DNA of 64,000 nt, taken from positions 1,240,001-1,304,000 of the forward strand of contig CAVVJF010000009.1 of NCBI GenBank assembly GCA_963748485.1. The letters run 5' to 3'. The notes under the pieces were generated by a model. That model was not told the origin of the DNA, made no database searches, and saw only the letters and a list, made by a program, of their open reading frames with translations. The translations under genes were made by a program, and so were the position numbers. Positions 29,529 to 37,926 of the stretch are shown here, piece by piece. The DNA is from DASRWT01 sp963748485 (GTDB lineage Bacteria; Methylomirabilota; Methylomirabilia; Rokubacteriales; CSP1-6). Every line of letters starts with the position of its first letter. The first letter of the stretch is position 1.

Positions 29529-31232
29529 TCACACTTCCATGATCACGGGGATCACGATGGGCTTGCGCTGGAAGCGCTGATTGATGAAGCGGCGCACGGC
29601 GCTGCGCACCCGCGCGCCGAACAGCTCGCGATCCAGGACCTCGGGGTCTTCACGCTGTGCGATCGCCTCGCGGACCGCCTCCTTGACCTCGGCCATCAAG
29701 TCGTCGGATTCCTTCATGTAAACGAACCCGCGGGAGGCGATCTCGGGTCCCGCCACGATGGCACCCGTGTCGCGATCGATGGTAAGCGCGACGACCACCA
29801 TGCCGGCGTCGGCGAGGATTTGCCGGTCCCGCAGGACCACCGACCCCACGTCGCCGATGCCCTTTCCGTCCACGAAGACCCGCCCCGCGGGATACGGGCC
29901 CAGCACCCGCGCCCCCGACTTCGTCAGCTCGAGCCCGAGCCCGTCCTCGACGAGGAAGATACGCTCGGCGGGAATGCCGGAGGCTTCCGCGAGCCGCGCG
30001 TGCTGGAGCAGGTGCCGGTACTCACCGTGCACGGGCATGAAGTAGCGCGGCCGCGTCAGCTCCAGCATGTGGCGGAGATCGTCCTGACTCGCGTGGCCGG
30101 ACACGTGCACGAAGGCGACGTCCTCCCACAGCACCTCGGCGCCCCGGCGCAGGAGCGCGTTGATGAGCCGGCCGATCACCCGCTCGTTCCCGGGAATGAC
30201 GCGCGACGAGAAGATCACGAGGTCGCCCTCGCCCGCCGTGACGTGCTTGTGCTCGCCCGCCGCCATGAGGGACAGCGCGGAGTTGGGCTCGCCCTGGCTG
30301 CCGGTGGAGAGGATGACCTGCCGGCGCGGGGGCAGCTCGGCGAGGTCCTCGAGGGGCCAGAGCACGCCGTCGGGCACCTTGAGGTAGCCCAGCTCGGCCG
30401 CCACCGCGACATTGCCGGCCATGCTCCGCCCGAGGAGCGCCGCCTTCCTGCCGCTCTCCGCGGCGAGGGCGAGCACCTGCTGGATGCGGTGGATATGCGA
30501 GGCGAAGGTGGCCACGATAATGCGGCCCGGCGCGGCCTCGAAGCGCCCGCGCAGCGCGGCGCCGACTTCCGTCTCCGAGCCCGTCCGTCCGGGACGTCCC
30601 ACATTGGTGGAGTCGGAGCAGAGACAGAGCACCCCGCTCTCGCCGAGCGCGGCGAAGCGCGAGTAATCCGGCTGCTCGCCGTCGACCGGATGGGGATCGA
30701 GCTTGAAGTCACCCGTGTGGACCACCGTCCCCGCCGGGGTCTCGATGGCGAGCCCGATGCCGTCGGCGATCGAGTGGGTCACCCGAATCGGCGTGATGCG
30801 GAAGCACCCCGCCTCGATCTCCTCGCCCGGGCGATACGCGCGAAGATCGGCACGATCCAGCAGGCCGTGCTCCCCCAGCCGGTGCCGCGCGAGCGCCAGG
30901 GTGAGCGGCGTGCCGTAGACGGGGACGTCGAAGTCTCGCAGCAGATAGGACAGGGCGCCGATGTGGTCCTCGTGCCCGTGGGTGAGCACGACCGCGCGAA
31001 AGCGCGCGCGGTGCTCGTGCAGGTAGGTGAAGTCGGGAATCACGTAGTCCACGCCGGGCATCTCGTCGTCGGGGAAGAGAAGCCCGCAATCGACGGCCAC
31101 GATGTCGTCCCCCGATTCCAGCAGCATCATGTTGAGCCCGATCTCGCCCAGGCCGCCCAAGGGAATGAGGCGCACGGCGGGCTCGGCGGGAACGTCGATG
31201 GGCGAAGGCTCGCGGCGGAATGCGATGCTCAC
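29529..31232 (-). CDS. rnj: Ribonuclease J
   Basis: 567 residues. Metallo-beta-lactamase domain with the zinc motif LTHGHEDHIGAL (about residue 83), the beta-CASP domain (LCSDSTNVGRPGRT, FASHIHRIQQV, STGSQGEPNSAL) and SGHASQDDL, HGEYRHL as beta-CASP motifs, followed by a short C-terminal domain. RNase J is a dual 5'-exo/endonuclease acting in mRNA decay and rRNA maturation. It starts at GTG and its stop overlaps the upstream end of ftsK. It is likely cotranscribed as rnj-ftsK-lolA-yajQ. Confidence 0.95.
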   Translation of the reverse strand: MSIAFRREPSPIDVPAEPAVRLIPLGGLGEIGLNMMLLESGDDIVAVDCGLLFPDDEMPGVDYVIPDFTYLHEHRARFRAVVLTHGHEDHIGALSYLLRDFDVPVYGTPLTLALARHRLGEHGLLDRADLRAYRPGEEIEAGCFRITPIRVTHSIADGIGLAIETPAGTVVHTGDFKLDPHPVDGEQPDYSRFAALGESGVLCLCSDSTNVGRPGRTGSETEVGAALRGRFEAAPGRIIVATFASHIHRIQQVLALAAESGRKAALLGRSMAGNVAVAAELGYLKVPDGVLWPLEDLAELPPRRQVILSTGSQGEPNSALSLMAAGEHKHVTAGEGDLVIFSSRVIPGNERVIGRLINALLRRGAEVLWEDVAFVHVSGHASQDDLRHMLELTRPRYFMPVHGEYRHLLQHARLAEASGIPAERIFLVEDGLGLELTKSGARVLGPYPAGRVFVDGKGIGDVGSVVLRDRQILADAGMVVVALTIDRDTGAIVAGPEIASRGFVYMKESDDLMAEVKEAVREAIAQREDPEVLDRELFGARVRSAVRRFINQRFQRKPIVIPVIMEV

Positions 31233-31311
31233 GGCGGTCCATTCAGGGTACCACCCGCCTCACGCGGCACAAAAATTGGCGGACGTGTTCCCGGCGTTGT
31301 CTGACGCGGGC

Positions 31312-32808
31312 TTACGCTTTCCCGCCCAGGCGCCGGAGGGCGAGACGGCCGGCGGAGGCCCGAAAGGGAGCGATCCGTCGGAGCGGCCGGAGCCACCACA
31401 GCGCCGGGAAGGCGGGAACCAGCGCGAGCGCGGCCGCCGCCCCGCGAAGGCCCGCGGCGCGCCCGGGCAGATCCACCGTGAGAGATCCGGGCACTGCGGT
31501 GGGATCGGCCGCGAACTCGATCGGCGTGTGCTCGCGCAGGCGGAGCAGCGCCACCTGGCGCACGCTCGCCTCGTCGGGATGGTAGCGGACGATGATCGGA
31601 TGCGCCCGCCGGAGGACGACGCGCCAGAACGCCTCGACGTCGGGCCCGCTGAGCCAGGCGAGGTACACCGCCATCATCACCTGGGGGAAGGTGCCGATGT
31701 TCATGCCGAGGTCGATGCCGAGGTGTAGAGCCAGCCCGAACACCAGCCAGACGCGCTTGCCGAGCACCCACTCGAGGACGAGGCGGAACGCGCCGGGGAA
31801 GTGCGCGCGGAGGGCGCGGTAGAGCAGGACGAGAACGATCGCGGCGCCTCCCATCGCCGCGGCGCGCACGAGCCCGAACGCGGCCGCGCCGGCGACGGCC
31901 CCCGCCGACGCGAGGATAAGCCAGGAGGCGAGGCGCCGCGGGGCTCCCGCGACCGGCCAGGCTCCCGCGCGGCGGTCGGCCTCGTAACCCCGCAGCGCCG
32001 CGCCGAGGAGGGCGAGGGGGAAGCCGAGCTCCCACGCCCGCGTGAGCCACGTCGCCAGGGGGAGCACGCCCAGGTGCTGCAGCCACGCCACCATACCCTG
32101 CGCGGGGATGCGGTAGAAGTGGTCGAGGTTGAGCGCGTAGTAGAGCGCGGAGCCGTCCCGCCAGCCCTCGCCGGTCTTGTGCCAGCCGTTCAGGAAGTAG
32201 ATCAGGGTGAGCTGAATCATCATCAGCCGCAGCGGCCAGGCAGGAATGGCGCGGAACGGGGGGATATGGTCCGCGCCGGCCAGGAGCTCGCGCCGGCGCC
32301 GGCGCCACGCGTCGAGCGAATACGCCTCGTCCCAGCGGCAGAACATCGCGAGAAAGAGGAAGGCCCGGATCACCAGGTCGCCCCCGTTGGTGAACATGGC
32401 GTCGTAGCGATACAGCTGCTCGCCGAGGAACCAGGTGGCCGCGGTGGTGACGGGCGTCCAGACGCCCAGGGTCATCAGCACGGCGCTCGCGAGCGCGAGC
32501 CCGTACACGGCGAACGTCACGGGCGGGTCGCTCCGCAGCTGGAGCATCGACGAGCTCCCGACGAGCGGGAGGAGGCCTCGCGAGGCGGCGCGTGGGATGG
32601 CAGGCAGGACCAGGCCCTGATCGGTGAAGAAGAGGCTGACGCTCGGCCCAAGGCAGAGGAAGGTCCACAGGACGACGGCTCCGAACGCGATGCGCAGCAG
32701 CCCCGCCGGGCGCGGGTCGACACGGACGAGGAACACGCGCGCCCAGACCTCGGGCCGAAGGGCGAAGAAGCCCAGCAGCAACGCGAGGGCGACGAGCGCC
32801 GCGATCAC
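31312..32808 (-). CDS. HTTM-domain membrane protein (vitamin-K-dependent gamma-carboxylase-like)
   Basis: 498 residues with about nine hydrophobic segments. The HTTM fold is recognisable from RPAGLLRIAFGAVVLW at the N-terminus, FTDQGLVLP, a PVTTAATWFLGEQLYRYDAMFTNGGD block and YFLNGWHKTGEGWRDGSALYYAL, the region in which gamma-glutamyl carboxylase and bacterial relatives are most alike. The C-terminal 130 residues are soluble with a final membrane-proximal helix. Bacterial HTTM proteins have no settled substrate; an oxidative modification in the membrane is possible. The GTG start overlaps the stop of the upstream partner gene (GTGA), so the pair is translationally coupled. Confidence 0.75.
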   Translation of the reverse strand: MIAALVALALLLGFFALRPEVWARVFLVRVDPRPAGLLRIAFGAVVLWTFLCLGPSVSLFFTDQGLVLPAIPRAASRGLLPLVGSSSMLQLRSDPPVTFAVYGLALASAVLMTLGVWTPVTTAATWFLGEQLYRYDAMFTNGGDLVIRAFLFLAMFCRWDEAYSLDAWRRRRRELLAGADHIPPFRAIPAWPLRLMMIQLTLIYFLNGWHKTGEGWRDGSALYYALNLDHFYRIPAQGMVAWLQHLGVLPLATWLTRAWELGFPLALLGAALRGYEADRRAGAWPVAGAPRRLASWLILASAGAVAGAAAFGLVRAAAMGGAAIVLVLLYRALRAHFPGAFRLVLEWVLGKRVWLVFGLALHLGIDLGMNIGTFPQVMMAVYLAWLSGPDVEAFWRVVLRRAHPIIVRYHPDEASVRQVALLRLREHTPIEFAADPTAVPGSLTVDLPGRAAGLRGAAAALALVPAFPALWWLRPLRRIAPFRASAGRLALRRLGGKA

Positions 32809-33548
32809 TCCAGCGGCTCCGACGTGCGCTCGAGGGCCGCCGGCGCCGGATCGGCGCCCGTGTCGCGCAGCGTGGCGGCGACCGGGGGCAGTCCGTAGCG
32901 CGCGCGGAGGCCCGGCGGCAGCTGGCCATGTGGGGTGCTGGCGCACGGGAACACCTCCGGCGCGGCCTCGTCCACGTCGAGCCCGCGGGGGTCGTAGCCC
33001 GCGCCGCCCGGTGGCGGCACACGGGTCCGGATGGGAACGAGTCGAACCGCCCGCGCGGCCTCGCCCCCATGGGTCCGCTCCCAGTCCCGACACACCCAGC
33101 CGGCATACGTGAGGCGATAGTCCTTGCGGCGCAGCATCTGGCGGTTGATCTTCGCCATCCGGTCGTAGAAGAGGTAGGGATACTGCCGCCGCCCGAGCAT
33201 GTCATGGCCCAGGTCCCAGACCTCGCCATCCACGCCCTCGACGAGGACGCGGACGAACGCGTTCACGCGCGGCGGATCGGGGGCAAAAACCTGCCAGCTC
33301 CGCGCGATTCCCGCGGCTCGGAGGTAGTCGCCGGTCCGGAGATGGCGGTCGAAGAAGGCCTGGAGCGACGGGATCGGACCGCCGGGAGGTGCGCTGTGTA
33401 CGCCCACCGCGATCAGGTGATAGGCGATGAAGAGGGAGACCCCGATGGCGGTGAGAACGGCGGAGGCGGTCCTCCCGCTCGTCGGCTCGTCGCGAGGGAC
33501 GGGGTCTCGGAGGAGCCGCTGCTCCAGGGAGGGGCTGCTCTCCACCAA
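32805..33548 (-). CDS. Membrane-anchored partner protein of the HTTM protein
   Basis: 247 residues. One transmembrane helix (AVLTAIGVSLFIAYHLIAVG, about residues 28-47) and a soluble domain with SWQVFAPDPPRVNAFVRVLV, YPYLFYDRMAKINRQML and YRLTYAGWVCRDWER. Proteins of this shape are regularly encoded next to HTTM proteins, and the W-x-x-FAP-x-P motif is shared with them as far as I recall. Function unknown; a cofactor or substrate-binding subunit for the HTTM enzyme is an inference. The start is TTG (33548) or GTG three bases further on. It is divergent from the ABC transporter operon. Confidence 0.6.
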   Translation of the reverse strand: MVESSPSLEQRLLRDPVPRDEPTSGRTASAVLTAIGVSLFIAYHLIAVGVHSAPPGGPIPSLQAFFDRHLRTGDYLRAAGIARSWQVFAPDPPRVNAFVRVLVEGVDGEVWDLGHDMLGRRQYPYLFYDRMAKINRQMLRRKDYRLTYAGWVCRDWERTHGGEAARAVRLVPIRTRVPPPGGAGYDPRGLDVDEAAPEVFPCASTPHGQLPPGLRARYGLPPVAATLRDTGADPAPAALERTSEPLE

Positions 33549-33609
33549 ATCACGGTAGCACGCGACGGCCGATCACCCGCCCTCCCTCCCCCTCACGGTC
33601 ACGCCTGCC

Positions 33610-33638
33610 TTGTATCTCCCCGACCCGTCGTGTATCTT
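33610..33638 (+). promoter_or_regulatory. Possible promoter of the peptide ABC transporter operon
   Basis: TTGTAT and TATCTT with exactly 17 bases between them, in the 144-base gap between divergent genes. The two boxes sit within two near-identical TGTATCT repeats 22 bases apart, which could also be a direct-repeat operator. The hexamers match the consensus only 3/6 and 4/6. Confidence 0.35.
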
Positions 33639-33692
33639 TCCCCCACCCTACGCGCTGTCGCGCCGGGACATCCCCAGAGGAGGGTGCTGCCC

Positions 33693-35381
33693 ATGTCTGA
33701 CCCGACCACCCCCGATAGTCCGAAGCCCCCCGTCAGCCGTCGCGCCTTCCTTCGCACCGCGGGAGTGGCCGGCGGCGCCGCCGCCCTGGGCCCTGCCGTC
33801 CTGCGCGGGCGGGCCGAGGCTCAGGAGACGCCGTCGCCCGTCCGGCCCGATCCGGCGGCCAAGCGCGGCGGGACCCTGCGCTACGCGGTGCACAATGCGC
33901 CCGCTCACTTCGACGTGCATCAGTCGGGCACGGTCGCCAATATCGGGCCGCAGAGCCCGATGTACGACACCCTGCTCCGCCGGAGCCCCAAGGACGGGCA
34001 GACGATCATTCCCGACCTCGCGTGGAAATACGACATCAGCGCGGACGGCAAGCGCTATACCTTCCACCTCCGGAAGGGCGTCAAGTTCCACGACGGCGCC
34101 GACTTCACCGCCGAGGACGTCAAGGCGACCTACGAGCGCATCGCGCGGCCGCCCAAGGGTGTCGTCATCCCGCGCACGCCGCTCTTCGCCACCGTGGGCG
34201 ACATCGTCGTGCTGGATCCCCACCGCATCGAGTTCCGGCTCACCGAGGCGCGGCCCAAGGCCTACATGCTGGGCGCTTTCGCGAGCGGCTGGAACATCAT
34301 CGTGCGCAAGAAGACCCTCGATGACAACGGCGGCAACCTCCGCCAGGTGATGAACTACCCCGGCACGGGGCCCTTCCGTCACGTCTCCCGCAAGGACAAG
34401 GAGATCTGGATCCAGGAGCGCAACCCCGACTACTGGAACAAGGGCCTGCCGCTGGTCGACAAGCTCGAGATCTACCACTTCCTGCCGTTCACCCCCGAGC
34501 TGGGCGCTGCGTTCCTCTCCGGTCGCGTCGACTACGCGCGGCTGCTGGATCCGGTGACCTGGCGCAAGGCCAAGGAGATGCAGGGCGTGACCGCGGCCAA
34601 CTTCAACCAGTCCGTCATCCAGGCGTTCTGGACGAACATGGAGAAGAACAAGGCGCTGGCCGACCCGCGCGTGCGCCGCGCGATACACCTCGCCATGGAT
34701 CGCCACACCCTGGTGGAGGTGGTCAAGGACGCGGCGCCCATGCAAGTGGGCGGCTTCGTCTATCCTTTCCACGAGATGTCGACGCCGCGCGCCGACCTCG
34801 AGAAGAAGCTCGGCTACCAGAAGGACGTCAAGCCGGCGGTGCAGGAGGCAAGGAAGCTCATGCAGGCCGCGGGCTACGGCCAGGGCCTGAAGAACCTCGA
34901 CTTCTGCGTGCGCGACATCCCCACCTTCAAGCTCTGGGCGGTCGCCATCCAGGCCATGCTGAAGGAGCACCTCAACATCGAGTGCAATCTGCGCGTGGTC
35001 CAGACGTCGGTCTGGTTCGACGAGGCCCAGGCCGGCAACTTCGACCTCGCCATCAGCGCTATCGTGTCCAGCCTCATGGATCCGTCGGACATCTTCAGCG
35101 CCTGGTACGGCAAGGGCGGCCCCCAGAACTACTCGCGCTGGACGAACGCCGCGTTCCACGACCTGGCCTCCCAGGTAGACCGCGAGCTTGACGACAACCG
35201 GCGCAAGACACTCGTGCGCAAGGCCGAGGACATGCTGGAGCAGGATCCACCGCTCATCCCCGTCGCGTACGAGCAGATCTACGACGCCTGGTACAACAAG
35301 GTGCGCGGCCAGAACCCGTCCACCTTCTTCGGGATCTACGACGTGGTCCGCTGGGACAACGTCTGGGTGGCCCAGTCCTAG
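33693..35381 (+). CDS. Peptide/nickel-type ABC transporter substrate-binding protein (Tat-exported)
   Basis: 562 residues. A twin-arginine signal (VSRRAFLRTAGVAGGAAALG) and then a family 5 solute-binding protein: GGTLRYAV at the mature N-terminus, YTFHLRKGVKFHDGADFTAEDVKATYERI, the family signature, and an C-terminal lobe with FDLAISAIVSSLMDPSDIF. It captures oligopeptides or another small ligand in the periplasm for the two permeases that follow. AGGAGG is 11 bases before the ATG. The ligand cannot be named, and no ATP-binding subunit gene lies nearby. Confidence 0.92.
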   Translation: MSDPTTPDSPKPPVSRRAFLRTAGVAGGAAALGPAVLRGRAEAQETPSPVRPDPAAKRGGTLRYAVHNAPAHFDVHQSGTVANIGPQSPMYDTLLRRSPKDGQTIIPDLAWKYDISADGKRYTFHLRKGVKFHDGADFTAEDVKATYERIARPPKGVVIPRTPLFATVGDIVVLDPHRIEFRLTEARPKAYMLGAFASGWNIIVRKKTLDDNGGNLRQVMNYPGTGPFRHVSRKDKEIWIQERNPDYWNKGLPLVDKLEIYHFLPFTPELGAAFLSGRVDYARLLDPVTWRKAKEMQGVTAANFNQSVIQAFWTNMEKNKALADPRVRRAIHLAMDRHTLVEVVKDAAPMQVGGFVYPFHEMSTPRADLEKKLGYQKDVKPAVQEARKLMQAAGYGQGLKNLDFCVRDIPTFKLWAVAIQAMLKEHLNIECNLRVVQTSVWFDEAQAGNFDLAISAIVSSLMDPSDIFSAWYGKGGPQNYSRWTNAAFHDLASQVDRELDDNRRKTLVRKAEDMLEQDPPLIPVAYEQIYDAWYNKVRGQNPSTFFGIYDVVRWDNVWVAQS

Positions 35382-35402
35382 GCTAGGCGGGGCCGCTCGC
35401 GC

Positions 35403-36359
35403 GTGCGGAAGTACCTGCTGCGCCGAGCAGGGTACGCCCTCGGTACCCTGCTCGGCGTCTCACTCACCATCTTCGTGGTGCTACGCGTCATCCCCGGCGA
35501 TCCGCTGGTGGCGATCCTCGGCGCGGAGGGGCACGCGCAGATGAAGCCCGAGGACCGGGTCCGCATCATGGCCGATCTCGGGCTCAGCGACCCCCTGCCG
35601 GTGCAGTACGGGCGGTGGCTGGTCGACATCGGCGCGGGCCGCCTCGGCAAGTCATTCTTCCGGGGTGACACCGTCGCCGAGCTCATCGCGCACCGCGGGC
35701 CGATCAGCGCGGAGATCGGAGTGCTCGCCCTCCTCATCTCCTGGCTCGTCGGCCTGCCCGTCGGCATCCTCAGCGCGTTCAAGCCCAACAGCATTCCCGA
35801 CGGCCTTGCGCGGGCGCTGTCCATCCTCTTCATCGCTATTCCCGGCTTCTGGCTGAGCATGCTGATCGTGCTCGCCCTGCTCTTCTGGTTCGGCTACAAA
35901 TCGCCCTTCGTCATCGTGCATTTCTGGGAGGACCCCTGGCAGAACTTCCAGATGGTGATCGGCCCCGCGGTGGTGCTGGGGCTGGCCCAGGGCGCTTACA
36001 TCGCCCGGATGTCCCGCTCGTGCCTCCTCGAGGTGATCAGCGAGGATTTCGTGCGGACGGCGCGGGCCAAGGGCCTCCGCGAGGGGCTGGTCGTCCTCCG
36101 CCACGCGCTCCCCAACGCGCTCCTGCCCGTCATCACGATCTCCGGCGTCCTGCTGGGCTTCGTCCTGGGCGGCTCGGTCGCGGTGGAGCAGGCCTTCGGG
36201 GTGCCGGGGCTCGGGCGCTCGCTCGTCGTGGCCGTCATCGAGCGCGACATCATCGTCGTCCAGAACCTCGTCCTCTTCTACGCGGTGATCTTCGTGGCCG
36301 TCAACGTGCTCGTCGATCTCAGCTACGCGTGGCTCGACCCGCGCATCCGGTTCGGCTGA
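35403..36359 (+). CDS. ABC transporter permease (DppB/OppB family)
   Basis: 318 residues with six membrane helices. N-terminal RRAGYALGTLLGVSLTIFVVLRVIPGDP is the family's first helix and signature, and the EAA loop that docks the ATPase is ARAKGLREGLVVLRHALPNAL (about residue 221). GTG start, 21 bases after the binding-protein gene. With the DppC-type gene it forms the membrane channel of the importer. Confidence 0.92.
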   Translation: MRKYLLRRAGYALGTLLGVSLTIFVVLRVIPGDPLVAILGAEGHAQMKPEDRVRIMADLGLSDPLPVQYGRWLVDIGAGRLGKSFFRGDTVAELIAHRGPISAEIGVLALLISWLVGLPVGILSAFKPNSIPDGLARALSILFIAIPGFWLSMLIVLALLFWFGYKSPFVIVHFWEDPWQNFQMVIGPAVVLGLAQGAYIARMSRSCLLEVISEDFVRTARAKGLREGLVVLRHALPNALLPVITISGVLLGFVLGGSVAVEQAFGVPGLGRSLVVAVIERDIIVVQNLVLFYAVIFVAVNVLVDLSYAWLDPRIRFG

Positions 36360-37294
36360 TGCGTTTCCTGCTCCGCGAGCTTGGCCGCTTCAGTCGCCGC
36401 AACACCCTCGCCGCGCTGGGCGGCGCCGTCGGCCTCTTCATCATCTTCGTTGCCCTCGCGGCGCCGCTCCTGGCCCCGCGCGATCCGCTCAAGGCCGATT
36501 TCCGGCGCATGAACAAGCCACCGGACGCGCAGAGCCTGCTCGGCACGGACCAGGTGGGCCGCGACACCCTGAGCCGGGTCATCTACGGCGCCCGGACTTC
36601 GCTCTTCGTGGCCTTCTCCGCCGTGATCCTCGGCACCACGGTGGGGTCGCTCTGGGGCGTCGCGTGCGGCTACCTGCGCGGGCGCTTCGACCTCGTGAGC
36701 CAGCGCATCATGGAGATCTTGCAATCCTTTCCCGACCTGATCCTCGCCATGGCCATCTCCATGGCCATTGGGACGGGCTTGCAAGCGGTGATCTTCGCCA
36801 TCGCCATCACCCGCATTCCGTTCGGCGGCCGCGTGATTCGCTCGGTGGCGCTTTCGGTGCGCGAGATGCCCTTCGTGGAGGCCGGCCGCGCCAACGGCGG
36901 GTCGTCGCTGCGGGTCATGACCAAGCACGTCCTGCCCCAGTGCGTGGCGCCGTACCTGGTCCTGGCCACCACCCATCTCGGCGTCGCCATCGTCATCGAG
37001 GCGGCCCTGGGCTTCCTCGGCGTCGGGGTGCCACCGCCCACCCCCACCTGGGGCAACATGCTGGCCGACTCCATCACCGCGCTGGTGCCGCCGTGGTGGC
37101 TGGCCTTCTTCCCAGGGCTCGCCATCACCATCACCGTGCTCGCCTTCAACCTGCTCGGCGACGGCATCCGCGACACCCTCGACCCGCGGCTGTCGCCGGG
37201 CTTCCTCCGCCTGGTCACCGGGGCGGGGCGCAGTGCCCCCGCGGCGGCGCCGGCGGCGGCCGCAACGTTGACAATTCCCGCATCGAAGACGTAG
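36359..37294 (+). CDS. ABC transporter permease (DppC/OppC family)
   Basis: 311 residues. Typical soluble N-terminal lead (LLAPRDPLKADFRRMNKPP...HLLGTD-like SLLGTDQVGRDTLSRVIYGARTSL), six helices and the EAA loop VEAGRANGGSSLRVMTKHVLPQ. Its ATG shares one base with the DppB-type stop (TGATG), so the permeases are coupled. The C-terminus has an unusual Ala/Pro-rich tail (SAPAAAPAAAATLTIPASKT). ATP-binding subunits DppD and DppF, normally next in such operons, are missing and must come from elsewhere if the system is functional. Confidence 0.92.
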   Translation: MRFLLRELGRFSRRNTLAALGGAVGLFIIFVALAAPLLAPRDPLKADFRRMNKPPDAQSLLGTDQVGRDTLSRVIYGARTSLFVAFSAVILGTTVGSLWGVACGYLRGRFDLVSQRIMEILQSFPDLILAMAISMAIGTGLQAVIFAIAITRIPFGGRVIRSVALSVREMPFVEAGRANGGSSLRVMTKHVLPQCVAPYLVLATTHLGVAIVIEAALGFLGVGVPPPTPTWGNMLADSITALVPPWWLAFFPGLAITITVLAFNLLGDGIRDTLDPRLSPGFLRLVTGAGRSAPAAAPAAAATLTIPASKT

Positions 37295-37302
37295 CTGACC
37301 CG

Positions 37303-37926
37303 ATGGCAGGCGACACCGTACCGGCCGCGGTCGGCCAGCCGGCTCCGTCCTTCGTGCTTCCCTCCGTGCAGGGGCCGACTATCGACCTCGCCGCGTATCA
37401 CGGGCGCCTCAGCGTCATCGTCTGGTTCTCGCGCGGCTTCACCTGCCACTTCTGCCGCAGCTACATGCAGGGCGTCATCGAGGGCTATCAGAGCCTGCTC
37501 GCGCACGCGACCGAGGTAATCCAGGTCACCCCGAACCTCCTCGGGGGCGCCCGGACCTACTTCCGTCCCGACCCCGTGCCGTATCCCGTCGTCTGCGATC
37601 CCGACAAGCGCCTCTACGCGGTGTGGGGTCTCGGCGAGCTCGGGGTGCTCGCCGCCACCCGCGCGGCGGTGGTGAGCTTCTCCGCGTCCTTCACCAGCGG
37701 TAAGCCCGGGCCCCAGCTGCGCGGCGCCTGGGTTGATGTGGTGAATCGCAACTTCGTCCGTCGCCTCCATCACCACGCGGCCTCCGCGCTCGAACAGGGC
37801 CTGTTTCTGGTGGACCGGGCGGGCATCATCCGGCACCGCGCCGTCATCGGGCCGCTCGCGCCCATTCCGGGCGGCGCCGAGCTCGTCGCGCTCGCCCGGG
37901 TCCACGCGGAGCAGCCGGCGACGTGA
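37303..37926 (+). CDS. Peroxiredoxin-like (AhpC/TSA) protein
   Basis: 207 residues with a thioredoxin fold. GQPAPSFVLPSVQGPTIDLAAYHGR is the typical N-terminal strand set; the catalytic site SRGFTCHFCRSYM holds a T-C-x-x-C in place of the usual VCP motif, so a thioredoxin-like or atypical 2-Cys mechanism is possible. DKRLYAVWGLG and FLVDRAGIIRHRAVI match the C-terminal fold. It probably reduces peroxides or protein disulphides in the cytoplasm. The stop overlaps the histidine kinase start by four bases. Confidence 0.75.
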   Translation: MAGDTVPAAVGQPAPSFVLPSVQGPTIDLAAYHGRLSVIVWFSRGFTCHFCRSYMQGVIEGYQSLLAHATEVIQVTPNLLGGARTYFRPDPVPYPVVCDPDKRLYAVWGLGELGVLAATRAAVVSFSASFTSGKPGPQLRGAWVDVVNRNFVRRLHHHAASALEQGLFLVDRAGIIRHRAVIGPLAPIPGGAELVALARVHAEQPAT

